Shown here one piece after another: positions 12,208-22,139 of a stretch of DNA of 64,000 nt. The stretch lies in the NCBI GenBank assembly GCA_036365455.1, contig JAWQUS010000009.1, positions 5,548,001 to 5,612,000 of the forward strand, in the 5' to 3' direction. The DNA is from Macrosoma leucophasiata. Lineage: Eukaryota > Arthropoda > Insecta > Lepidoptera > Hedylidae. Each line of letters opens with the position of its first letter. Positions within the stretch are counted from its first letter, which is position 1. The notes beneath the pieces are model-generated. The model was not told the DNA's origin, ran no database searches, and was given only the letters and a program-made list of their open reading frames with translations. The position numbers and the translations under genes were made by a program.

Positions 12208-13865
12208 TCTGATAAATTAATCGAGTGCTGTTTACTATTATTTAGGTAATTGCAGTCGATATTAATTATTACACATCTCTACACATTACACACGTTTTTT
12301 GTTACTTCTATAATTTCATGAGTTTTCCATGTTGAGAAACTGTTCTGAGAAGCGAAGGAGAATATGTACTTCCCCCTTTCTTCTATTTTTTCCTTGCTTT
12401 CCTTCACTTTCCTTTTCCTTCAGTTTGCCAGGCAGCGGCCAGTTTACTTTATTACCAGATTTCCCGAATTTCCCCTACAACAATGACAGACGGATATTGA
12501 CAGAATTCACACATTTCACACAGATAGAAACTAATCAGCACAGAAAAATCAGCTTCAGTAGAAGCCGAATGCTTCTACTGTGAAAATCGTGAAAATCTAT
12601 GGTGAAAATAAATGAAATAAGTAATAAAAAAATATGATATAACCATTGTTGTTAATTAATAAAGAAATAAAATAAAATATTAAAGATTGTTTTTTTCAAC
12701 TTAGCCCTTAACAATATTAGTATTTTTATATTGTATTTAGTTACTTAATTCACAAGCTGTTAGTTATTATGTTTCAACAAAATGTTAACATTATATTTTT
12801 CTATTTGGTTTTTAATTAAGTTAAAATACTAAAAAATATTGTGTAATAAAATTGAGTCATTTTCCGAACGATTCATTTACTTTCTAAGTAGGTACAGGTA
12901 GTGACGTCAGGGCAGAATTTGAAAAGTTGCCAGTATGATATGGGAATATTAATTTTTCGGTAATATTCAATTCCAACTCAGTTTTTGAAACACATTTTTT
13001 TAGTGTGTTATAAGTGTAAGTACAGTGGCGGATTTACAAATTTGCCGCCGGTAGGCTATTCAATTTTTGCCGCTTGTATATTTTGATATCGTAGTAGTCC
13101 ACAATCATATCAATTATATTCTCTATCAATAAAATTCCAACTTGTTTTAGGCTTCGTCATCCTCGTTACATCAACTTTTTTCTATGGTTAGAATAATTGA
13201 AAACTATGGTCTGAATCTTGATAATTTTAACAGTCATTTTGTAAATAGAAATAAAAAATTATGAACTAAATCTGCCGCCCCTTAAAATTTGCCGCCCTAG
13301 GCTCCAGCCTACTCAGCCTGCTAGCCTGAATTTTTAATGAGATATTTGTCTCATTAAAAATTCTCATATGTTGCGGCTCAGTCAAGACCAATAGTACCGA
13401 ATAAAAGAAAGAGAGTAAGGTTAAACTCCTTTCCAATTTCTTACTCGCAATATTGTTTTGATAATAAGTAGATATAGTAAAATATATACCTACTAGATTT
13501 CAATGGTTAATAATAATATCTATTATTAACCGTAATATAATATAGCCCTTAAAACATATGCATAGAGCAGAGCTACAGTAAAACAAAACTGTTTGCCATT
13601 GCGGGGGTCACCTATCACTTCTGAAAAGGCTACTGGAGTAATTTTAGTGACTAACGGTATAATTCGTTTACGTTTTCCCTCGGACTTTTAGTGATGAAAT
13701 ACAATTTTACTGTCATAACTATTAAACTATTATTTTCTTGTTCCATTTTTGGGGTTTTGGGTGCTTGAGATAAAGTTTTTTCTATTCTTTACAGGCTTGA
13801 TTAGTTTGAAAGTGGTCTTAATAGTCTGTGGTCAGAAGGAAACATAACATTTAGAACATAACATT

Positions 13866-14250
13866 TTGTTTGTCATGATGAAGACAATTTCATTTTTTGT
13901 CTTGTGGTCTGGTAATATCCATGTCCATTTTCGGTTAGGTCTTTTTCTGAAGAATGTATTTAGAGCGTGTATTCCAAAGCATAATCTACAAGTCTTTCGC
14001 TTCTTTCGTTACGTTTACCATATCCATATTTGCCCATTACAATATTTTCTTCACGTTTGGCGTTACCAATTTTTGCATTAAAGTCGCCCATCACGATGAC
14101 TTACTCGTCTGCTATAAGGTGTGCTTTTTTAATGTCGGCGTAAAATTTTACGATTTTATCTTCACTCGACTTTTCGATGGAAGCCTAGGCTTGTATTATT
14201 GATAGATCTGAGTCTTCTATCTTAAGTTGTAATAGTGCTACTCTTTCTGA
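13866..14250 (-). pseudogene. LINE endonuclease remnant (RTE/BovB-like)
   Basis: On the minus strand, starting near 14215, the text reads IQASIEKSSEDKIVKFYAD … VIVMGDFNAKIG … GKYGYGKRNERSERLVDYA, the APE-type endonuclease core (MGDFNAKIG). Stop codons and a shift near 13960 disable it. Plus-strand open frames here are shadows. Confidence 0.7.
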
Positions 14251-14314
14251 TATACCCGTAAAGTTTTTTATAATTTCTTTCAGGTTTTTGTATAGTTCGA
14301 TGAACAATATAGTA

Positions 14315-14462
14315 ACCCCCTTATTTATAAACGTATTTTAGCTAAAGTGTTGCTAATCTCTCCTTTGTCTTTTACTATCCTGCACATTTGACCATGCAAC
14401 TGTCAGAGACAAAGCATTCTATAGCTAAAACGTATCTAATGTACGTTTATGAATAAGGGGGT
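14315..14462. mobile_element. 148-bp MITE inserted in a LINE endonuclease remnant
   Basis: Inverted ends ACCCCCTTATTTATAAACGT and ACCCCCTTATTCATAAACGT with flanking TA. An inner AGCTAAAACGTA box is also inverted. Tc1/mariner-type by its TA site. Confidence 0.65.
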
Positions 14463-14770
14463 TAGTGTTTATTACGAATAACGTAGCACTCTATTGATGC
14501 AGGAATTATTCAAATTAAGTTTAGTAGTTTTCGAGCCCAGTAGTGAATACAAGAAATATTTTTGTGTTAAAAAACCAAAATTCAAATCAAGTTATTTCAA
14601 ATTTGTCTATAAAAACACTTTTTCACTGTCGGATAAATTTTTGTGTATTTGTACACAAAAATATTTCTTTTCTCTTTAAAAAGAAGTAGAAAGAAAAAAT
14701 AACATATTAACCCTCCAGACACGAGAAAAATATGACAATTTAAAATCAATTGTGTCTGGGCGCCGTTGGC

Positions 14771-14824
14771 CTTACGTTCCTTGACAGGTTAACCAGTAGT
14801 GGTTAACCTGTCAAGGAACGTAAG
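14771..14824. repeat. Perfect hairpin, 25-bp arms, 4-nt loop
   Basis: CTTACGTTCCTTGACAGG…ACCA, loop GTAG, then the exact reverse complement. Upstream of EF-1alpha. Confidence 0.9.
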
Positions 14825-15059
14825 TAATTGGTCATAACAAAAATATTCATCAATTTGTGATTCAATCAATTAATTTACTATATATATACAATAAACTAAA
14901 AGAACATCGTTTAGTTTCCAAACAGTTAAAATTCCATTTATTTATCTTAAGTTTTCATGTTACAAGATTATTCTTTACCTCAATCTAGGGTATTTTTACT
15001 TTTGATATGGCAACACAATACACCGGAAGTGACTCTGTCGTTCCATTCCAGCAGGAAGA

Positions 15060-15763
15060 AAAACTATTTCTCGTTCATTCTGTTGGAGTCTTTATCGGAT
15101 AATACACGCTATCCGTGGTGAGTGTCGGAAGAAATAGTTTAGTGAAGTGCAAAACCCAGTGATTTTCGTAACCCTAAATAAGCGATAAATTGTGTTAGTA
15201 TTGTAGCCTTACAGTTTTTTAGTCGTATTTTCGCAAATTACAACCTTACTGTCAGTTCTGTGGTGTAATTTTATTCACAATAGGAATATGTATGTGACAT
15301 TGAGGTTTTGTACGTTATCCCTATGTTGATTCAGTTTTCTTATGTTTTAATTAGTGCCGATCTGTATGAAATTCCATTTTCGAAAATTTCCTTATTGCTT
15401 ACGCGTCATACTTTCCATACCGACCGGCACATGCCACCACGTGGTTGTGAATCATTTTGTTTTCTTTATTTTATACTTGTAGTAAATTTAATTGGCATTA
15501 TTTATTATATTAAATCCTATAAACTACTATAAAATGTTACTGAATCGTTTAATTCTTTGCCGTTCATCGCAATGGCTGACATCCATTGTGAAACGTCAAG
15601 ATAGGGCGAGGCGGCCATGCGGCCGCCATATTGCCGGCCGCGTATCCGTGGACCGTGCATGAGGCTGCGACCTTGTAGACGTGCATTGCAATCTTCTGTG
15701 CAATTTCTGTTGCAAAAATATATCTAACGTTCTGTTTTTCTTTCTTTTGTAGACTAACCAAAA
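15060..15763 (+). promoter_or_regulatory. 5'UTR of EF-1alpha with one intron
   Basis: A GTGAGT donor at 15118 and a pyrimidine-rich TTTCTTTCTTTTGTAG acceptor ending at 15752 define a 635-bp intron; the second exon adds only 11 bases before the ATG. Drosophila EF-1alpha genes have a comparable 5'UTR intron. Inside the intron is a GC-rich patch at about 15605-15650 with two near-inverted GCGGCCG/CGGCCGC groups around a GCCGCCATATT site that resembles a YY1/Pho core. No TATA box was seen. The transcription start, near 15060, is inferred. Confidence 0.6.
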
Positions 15764-17155
15764 ATGGGAAAGGAAAAGATTCACATTAATATTGTCGTCA
15801 TCGGACACGTCGACTCCGGCAAGTCCACCACCACCGGCCACTTGATTTACAAATGCGGTGGTATCGACAAACGTACCATCGAGAAGTTCGAGAAGGAAGC
15901 CCAGGAAATGGGCAAAGGTTCCTTCAAATATGCGTGGGTGTTGGACAAACTAAAAGCCGAGCGTGAGCGTGGTATCACCATCGATATCGCCCTGTGGAAG
16001 TTCGAGACTAGTAAATACTATGTGACTATCATCGACGCTCCCGGCCACAGAGATTTCATCAAGAACATGATCACGGGCACGTCGCAGGCCGACTGCGCCG
16101 TGCTGATCGTGGCCGCCGGTACCGGAGAGTTCGAGGCCGGTATCTCCAAGAACGGCCAGACCCGCGAGCACGCGCTCCTCGCCTTCACTCTCGGCGTCAA
16201 GCAGCTGATCGTGGGTGTCAACAAAATGGACTCCACCGAACCTCCCTACAGCGAGCCCCGATTCGAGGAAATCAAGAAGGAAGTGTCTTCCTACATTAAG
16301 AAAATCGGTTATAACCCGGCTGCCGTCGCTTTCGTCCCCATTTCTGGTTGGCACGGAGATAACATGCTGGAGCCATCTACCAAAATGCCTTGGTTCAAGG
16401 GATGGATGGTTGAGCGCAAAGAGGGTAAGGCCGAAGGCAAGTGCCTTATTGAGGCTCTCGACGCTATCTTGCCCCCCGCGCGTCCCACAGACAAGGCCCT
16501 CCGTCTTCCCCTGCAAGACGTATACAAAATTGGTGGTATCGGAACGGTGCCCGTCGGCAGAGTCGAGACTGGTATTCTAAAACCCGGTACAATTGTCGTA
16601 TTCGCCCCTGCCAATATTACCACTGAAGTTAAGTCTGTTGAAATGCACCACGAAGCCCTACAGGAGGCTGTACCTGGAGACAATGTAGGTTTCAATGTAA
16701 AGAACGTATCAGTCAAGGAGTTGCGTCGTGGTTACGTCGCCGGAGACTCCAAGAACAACCCACCCAAGGGTGCCTCAGACTTCACTGCACAGGTCATTGT
16801 ACTCAATCACCCTGGTCAAATTTCCAATGGCTACACACCCGTACTGGATTGCCACACAGCCCACATAGCCTGCAAATTCGCCGAAATCAAAGAAAAGGTT
16901 GACCGTCGTACTGGTAAATCCACTGAAGAGAATCCTAAATCCATCAAATCTGGTGATGCTGCCATTGTCAACTTGGTGCCTTCCAAGCCCCTGTGTGTTG
17001 AGTCCTTCCAGGAATTCCCTCCCCTAGGTCGTTTTGCTGTGCGTGATATGAGGCAAACGGTAGCTGTGGGTGTCATCAAGGCTGTAAACTTCAAGGAAGG
17101 TGCTGGCGGCAAGGTCACCAAAGCTGCCGAGAAGGCCACTAAGGGCAAGAAGTAG
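15764..17155 (+). CDS. EF-1alpha: Elongation factor 1-alpha
   Basis: An uninterrupted 463-codon frame, the standard length for insect eEF1A. This GTPase delivers aminoacyl-tRNA to the ribosomal A site in the cytosol. The G1 motif GHVDSGKST is at residues 14-22, DAPGH near 91 and NKMD near 153; the switch I region ([15 protein letters not shown]) is intact, and domains II and III follow to a lysine-rich end (KATKGKK). The start has a good context (CCAAAAATGG). The first two thirds use GC-rich codons, as expected for a very highly expressed gene. Antisense and frame-shifted open frames over it are shadows of its composition. Lack of coding introns argues for the usual lepidopteran gene rather than a retrocopy, because the 5'UTR intron is present. 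Confidence 0.98.
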   Translation: MGKEKIHINIVVIGHVDSGKSTTTGHLIYKCGGIDKRTIEKFEKEAQEMGKGSFKYAWVLDKLKAERERGITIDIALWKFETSKYYVTIIDAPGHRDFIKNMITGTSQADCAVLIVAAGTGEFEAGISKNGQTREHALLAFTLGVKQLIVGVNKMDSTEPPYSEPRFEEIKKEVSSYIKKIGYNPAAVAFVPISGWHGDNMLEPSTKMPWFKGWMVERKEGKAEGKCLIEALDAILPPARPTDKALRLPLQDVYKIGGIGTVPVGRVETGILKPGTIVVFAPANITTEVKSVEMHHEALQEAVPGDNVGFNVKNVSVKELRRGYVAGDSKNNPPKGASDFTAQVIVLNHPGQISNGYTPVLDCHTAHIACKFAEIKEKVDRRTGKSTEENPKSIKSGDAAIVNLVPSKPLCVESFQEFPPLGRFAVRDMRQTVAVGVIKAVNFKEGAGGKVTKAAEKATKGKK

Positions 17156-17359
17156 CTAGCGCTGTTAACAGCACAATTCTTCATACAACTGCGATACTTC
17201 ATTCACCGAAAGGTGTTCAGAAGGAAAGAAGGGCTACGAACTCATTCCTTTTCTATATTTTTTACAAGGCTTATACTGTAACATTATTTTATAATTTATA
17301 AGGTTATACATATATCTGAAATATTTTGTTACGACTGCAACTAAAATGTTCATTCATAG

Positions 17360-17365
17360 AATAAA
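17360..17365 (+). terminator. Polyadenylation signal AATAAA of EF-1alpha
   Basis: AATAAA about 205 nt after the EF-1alpha stop codon, followed by a T-rich stretch. It is the first canonical signal in the 3' region. Confidence 0.65.
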
Positions 17366-17855
17366 GGTAGCCTCCAGTAGCACTTCTTTTATTTACCTTC
17401 TCTGAATTAAAATACATTCAAAACACATTTCTTATGTTGTGTATCCATATTGATGGTAAGTGGATTCTATGGCCTATAAACATACAAAAATCACTATATT
17501 GTAGTGTTCAACACTACTTATCTGGTTATATGGCAGTGTGGTAGTATTTTACTTTCGCAATCTCTGTAGACAGACTGGGTTGCATCAAGATACTTTAGCA
17601 ACTTTTAGAAGTGCCTTTTGCATGAACCGGTTTCCGGGTAGCCGGCGGCTAAGTGTATGGCTATGTACCTTAGCTTTCACATACCAGCGGAATATGTTTA
17701 GAAAATATTACCGGACAGGGACAGTCTTCGCCGGCGACCGGTTCATGAGAAAAGTCACTAATACTGCCCTCTGTATGAAGAGGTACTGCATATTTTGTAA
17801 TAAAATCTACAGTCATGTACATGATACTTCCAAAGTCATTCTGTTAGGCTGCTCG

Positions 17856-17993
17856 CATATGTCCGATCTGTGACTCTTATTTGTAGGAGAAAAATGGAAC
17901 GTACTGCAGTAGTGTAACGCGCAGACTTAGGAAGTATGCGTATCAGTACGCTCTATTTTTCTCCTACAAAAAAGTCTCCGACTATCGGACGTG
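17856..17993. repeat. Imperfect foldback, about 138 bp
   Basis: TTTGTAGGAGAAAAAT near 17880 is inverted near 17955, with TCCGAT and CGTACTG boxes in mirrored order. Probably a MITE. Confidence 0.5.
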
Positions 17994-18695
17994 GACCAGC
18001 AGTCTTATACGTACCTATTTATGCTATGGAAGTTGCCTAATACACAATTAAAATATAGGTAAGCTAGGTACGAAAACCTACAGAGCACACAATTTGCATT
18101 GGGAAACTGAAGATCTCAATTTAAATAAAGAGTGTAGGTACTTAATCAGGAATGTGTATTATAGGTAGTAGGTAGTAGGCAGGTATACATAGTACATACA
18201 CAAAAGCAGAGAAATACTAGCGACACCAATCCCGTGTACCTACACATAGGTACTTACCTATTTAATTTTATACTTTATGTAATGGTTTCACTATTAGCAC
18301 ACATAGGTCAATCACCCGAATGGATACGATCTAATTTTCGTAGGAAGAGTTTGTAAGCTGAGTGCCTAGTCCGAGATTTTATTTACTCTTACGCGATGGC
18401 GATCGGAAATCTCGCACTAGGCACTCTGTATTCATGATATCGTTTGTACCTAAAACTCTTATGTGTTGTGCACTGAGCTGCGATAATAGGTATCCTGTTA
18501 TTAAGCTATTGAAATGGAATCATTTTTTCATTTTCAAAGTTAATAATTATGAATTTGTATACTTTGGGTAATCCTAATTAATTAATCCTAAAAAAATAGA
18601 ATTGCCATGATGGTCGCCAACCATAAATTTGGATTTCTCAACCGCCAACCTTCGTAGAGAAGCGGCACTATAAAAGAAGATACTATGGGCAGAGA

Positions 18696-19785
18696 ATATC
18701 AAAACTAATATTATAAAGCTAAAGAGTTTGTTTGTTTGTTTGAACGCGCTAATCTCAGAAACTACTAGTCCGATTTGAAATAAAAAAAATATTTCAGGTC
18801 CATTTATTGAGGAAGGCTTTAGGCTATATATCATTACGCTAAAACCAATAGGAGCGGAGCACCAAAGAAGAATGTTTCAAAATCGGGGGATTTTTTCCTA
18901 TTGAGAGCTTTCACTGCGTGCGCTGCGTAAACGGTAAAAGGTTCACAAAAATCATGTATACAGGTTTTTTTCCCTTCAAAAGTTCTATAAAAAAGTCCGC
19001 GACAGCATAGATATCTATATTTTAACGTTAGCTCACTATAAGCTTTTTTATGCTAACCAAAGTTGTTCCAAGATAATGCATAATTTGCGAAGGTGCTTTT
19101 ATAAACATGATATCAATCCTTATCGAAATAAATATGTCATTCATCACAAGTAGGTATTTAATTCAAAACGAAAGCGTAAAGGGCGATTTCGTTTTAAATA
19201 AAATACCTACTTGTGATGAATAACATATTTATTTCGATTTAAATATATCTTGGGAGATATCGCAATTTTAAAATAACACTAATTACAGCAAAATAATGAT
19301 TGAGCACTGCCCGCACAATGTACGAAGGCGGCCGGCAGTCATGAGGGGCAGGGCGGTGGAAAGCTGAAGAGTTTTTTTTTTAATGTAATTAAGTGGCAAG
19401 CAAGCATGCAGTTCACACAATGACCAGAGGTCAAAATGCAGATGCGTTGCCACGTTATGCCTCTGTGATGGAAATTACAGAATTACAGGGCCGTACATTA
19501 CCACCTGACCGGAACACGATAGTGCTGAACACTACCATTTAGCGACAAGTATATTAGGTAATGCGGTGGTGCCTACGCCCACGAGCTCTGTCACTGGAGC
19601 TCTACCACCAGTAAAAAGACTAAACCGATTTGTAAAATTCTTTTAGTGTTAGATATTCATTAATGTAAACCAGATTTTTTTAACTTACCAAAAGTGTATA
19701 AGATCCAAAATTAACCAAAAGTTATATCCAAAAAAGCTGCCCAATGTCATTTTTCCACGCGAACGTAGACGCGGGCACAGCTAGT
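18696..19785. mobile_element. Decayed, nested Helitron-like region
   Basis: Starts ACTAATATTATAAAGCTAAA, ends ACGCGGGCACAGCTAGTG, and is interrupted by a 50-bp hairpin (about 19119-19237) and by the repeat at 19391-19616. Confidence 0.45.
19391..19616 (-). mobile_element. GGTGGTAGAGCTCC-family repeat
   Basis: Minus-strand copy lying within the span of a decayed Helitron-like repeat (18696-19785). Confidence 0.7.
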
Positions 19786-20090
19786 GTCTTAAATAAGTTA
19801 CTCTATGGAATATGTAATAATTGCTATGGGTAAGTACTAAGTACCTACTACTAGAGATGCGCCGAATAGTCGTATCGCCGTATATGCGGTACCTAGGTAC
19901 CTATATGCCAAAGAAATCCTAGGTATATTGTGTTGAATAAAGCTAATAAAATAAAACTGCCTATCAAGTTACAAATCAACTTCTTTTTACTGGTGGTAGA
20001 GTTCCAGTGAAGGAGCCCGAGGGCGTAGACACCACCGCATTACCTAATTTATCTGCCGCAAAATGGTTGTGTTCAGCACTATCATGTTCC

Positions 20091-20157
20091 GGTTAGACGG
20101 CGGTGTATGGCTCCGTATTGTGATAGCTAATACGGAGCCATACACCGCCGTCTAACC
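20091..20157. repeat. Perfect hairpin, 29-bp arms, 9-nt loop
   Basis: GGTTAGACGGCGGTGTATGG…TATT is followed by GTGATAGCT and the exact reverse complement. The left arm is part of a GGTGGTAGAGCTCC-family repeat; the right arm is an inverted copy of it. Confidence 0.9.
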
Positions 20158-20209
20158 AAACAAAGAACAAACAAAAGAGACAAATAAGTAAGATCTCAGG
20201 GGTGGCAAC

Positions 20210-20611
20210 CATAGAGCAACACGGGGCCACCGGTGGCAGTGGACCGGAGGGGAGTAGCTTTCTATAGGATTTCCCCTCTGTCAAAGTACATACAACTGCC
20301 TACATGCTCAAATGGGCCTATGCCTGTCGCCTAGATGTTTAACACGTTCACTGCCCTCAAGCAGACACAATAGTAAAAAAAATGCAAATGGACACATGCG
20401 GTACATGGGACATGGAATGGGTTAAATGTTTGCGTGAAATTGTTTATGTATTTGTTTGTTAGTAAAGGTGTGAGTTTCGTAGTAATAGACGATTATTGTG
20501 TCACACGCATTTCCCCCCGCAAAAAATGACACTGTTTTGTTTTCCATCGGTAATAAACGCTATGGCTACTCCCCTCCGTTCGCCGGGGCCGGTGGCCCAA
20601 GTTGCTCTATG
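20210..20611. mobile_element. hAT-type MITE (402 bp) with 8-bp target duplication
   Basis: Ends CATAGAGCAAC and GTTGCTCTATG, with about 50-bp imperfect inverted arms carrying GGAGGGGAGTAGC. Flanked by GTGGCAAC and GTGGCAAT. It splits a copy of the family beginning GGTGGTAGAGCTCC. Related copies lie near 5836-6027 and 56568-56892. Confidence 0.8.
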
Positions 20612-20772
20612 GTGGCAATGCATCTGCATTATGACCTTTGGTCTTTGTGTGGGTGTCTATAGGCGCAGTCATCACTTAACATTAATGTGAACAGCATGCT
20701 TCTTTGCCACCTCCATTAGATAAAAAAAAACCTCGAATTCAACATACTCTGTTCTTGAAGATCGAGCGGGCC

Positions 20773-21165
20773 TTATGGCAGAGAATATGTAATAATATTA
20801 CGTATAGAATGGACACTTCGACGTCCCGTCCGATTTCCCCGCCTCACCCAACCTCCTCCCCGCTTATGGGCGACGGTTGGTATTTTATACGTGCTACGCA
20901 CACAGGTGTACGTGTATATACACGTCACTGATCGATACTGTGTAATAGAGACCAAATTAAGCGTTTGTATGGAATTTTGGCAAAGTGTCCGTGGTGTGCT
21001 TATGGTCCGCTTAACAATAAAAAATCAATTGTACTGTTTATTTTTCGCTATAACACATGCGAGTGAACTTTAATAACGAAACAGGGACTTCGGTAGCTTA
21101 GTGGTAAAGCGGCTGGACTGGTTATCCTGAGGTCGCAGGTTCGATTCCTGCCCGAAGTCAAATTT
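20773..21165 (+). mobile_element. Composite repeat ending in a tRNA-like unit, copy 1
   Basis: Begins CAGAGAATATGTAATAATAT, includes GTGTATATACACGTCACTGAT and ends in a tRNA-like unit (GACTTCGGTAGCTTAGTGG … GGTTCGATTCC … CCGAAGTC) with paired acceptor and T arms. A copy with the same order is at 38938-39350; headless copies are at 31060-31265 and 58110-58305. Confidence 0.65.
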
Positions 21166-21172
21166 TTCTAAA

Positions 21173-21427
21173 TATATAAAAATCAATTGCTGTTTGTTAG
21201 TCTCGCTAAAACCCGAGAACAGCTGGATCGATTTAGTTAATTTTGGTTTAGAATGATTTTTGGAAGTCCAGGGAAGGTTTAAAAGGTAAGAAAATATGAA
21301 GAAATTGAAGGGAAATAGTTTAAGCCACAATTTCATTTTCCCATACAAATAGTCCGTATTTAGGAATCAAATCTTCAGACACATTATTTCATTCTGAGGC
21401 AATACGAAGTTTGCCGGGTCCGCTAGT
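21173..21427 (+). mobile_element. Repeat ending GCCGGGTCCGCTAGT, copy 1
   Basis: AAAATCAATTGCTGTTTGTTAGTCTCGC … GGAAGTCCAGGGAAGGTTTAAAAGG … GCTAGT. Copies at 49203-49440 and 57036-57291. The CTAGT end suggests a Helitron-like family. Confidence 0.6.
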
Positions 21428-21642
21428 CATAATAAATTAGTTACAAATAAATGTTTAAAATGGACAAAAACAGTTCTATGTATAATATATGGTAAAAAAA
21501 ACTCTTTAAATTAAGACCTTTGTCATAATTTGACATATTTTACAGCAGGGATACAAATAACTACTAACAAATATTTGAAAATGGGTTTATTAGGTAACAT
21601 ATTTAATTTTATGACTAAAATATTAACTACATTTATTTACAG

Positions 21643-21852
21643 CTACTGTTGATCCTGTTTCTTTAACTGTTCTTCTTGTTCTACGATCATATTTGCCCAT
21701 TCCTCAGCTTTTAGATACCTCTGGCGTTTAGCGTAAGGCGCATAGTAATATTTATGCAATCCAAAGACAGCAGTGGTGATGGATATTGCCATAAATAATT
21801 TAGCTACCAACCCAGCTTCATGGAACAATTGCTGCGCTTTGTTCAAAACCAT
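21643..21852 (-). CDS. Small single-pass membrane protein, second frame of a two-gene transcript
   Basis: A 69-residue frame. An amphipathic N-terminus (MVLNKAQQLFHEAGL) leads into a hydrophobic segment at about residues 16-32, then YYYAPYAKRQRYLKAEEW and a charged, Gln/Glu-rich tail. The shape resembles small inner-membrane subunits of respiratory complexes or ATP synthase (COX6C, subunit e), but no family is confidently recognised. Its ATG shares one base with the stop codon of the preceding frame (TAATG), so the two are probably translated from one mRNA. No intron is visible. Confidence 0.7.
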   Translation of the reverse strand: MVLNKAQQLFHEAGLVAKLFMAISITTAVFGLHKYYYAPYAKRQRYLKAEEWANMIVEQEEQLKKQDQQ

Positions 21853-22010
21853 TATGAATTTGGTGTGTCTGGCGACTGCTCTGCTTTCCTTCTCTTTATA
21901 AAAAATTCTTCAATCAGTGGTCGCCAGATATATACGCCGCCAAATACACCTAAAACTGTTACCAAAACAACTTGACCTCTTGTTAAACCTCGCGGCTTAT
22001 GAATTCTCAT
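21852..22010 (-). CDS. PIGBOS1-like mitochondrial outer-membrane microprotein, first frame of a two-gene transcript
   Basis: A 52-residue frame beginning MRIHKPRGLTRGQ, followed by a hydrophobic segment VVLVTVLGVFGGVYIW and a charged tail. The core TRGQVVLVTVLGVFGGVYI resembles vertebrate PIGBOS1 (a T-x-x-Q hydrophobic block ending GGVYI, then P-x-x-E), a roughly 54-residue outer mitochondrial membrane protein that contacts the ER. Length and topology match. The likeness is judged from memory of the family, not a search. It overlaps the next frame by one base at 21852. Confidence 0.65.
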   Translation of the reverse strand: MRIHKPRGLTRGQVVLVTVLGVFGGVYIWRPLIEEFFIKRRKAEQSPDTPNS

Positions 22011-22139
22011 GTCGAGATTCTCGATTTAACAATAACAAAATAAAAACAATAAATATGAAGACATTAGCACATTGTGTGAGCTGAACAAAATAGAGACCTT
22101 CTATTTATAAAGTAACTATTTTACATAACACTCTGACGA

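Larger units (their letters stand above)
12208..15059. other. Intergenic region between FRMD and EF-1alpha
   Basis: The divergent promoter area of the two genes, with the LINE remnant, a 148-bp MITE, a 25-bp hairpin and repeated TTTGCCGCC blocks near 13040 and 13290 that may mark another decayed repeat. No coding sequence supported. Confidence 0.5.

Noticed and set aside
15950..16516. Long antisense open frame across EF-1alpha (188 aa), plus others at 16309-16716 and 16831-17202
   Set aside because: Shadows of a GC-biased highly expressed gene; no family likeness and they vanish outside the EF-1alpha coding region.
21085..21160. Possible genuine tRNA gene
   Set aside because: Acceptor and T arms pair, but the anticodon region is enlarged and the unit is the tail of a repeat also found at 39285-39350.
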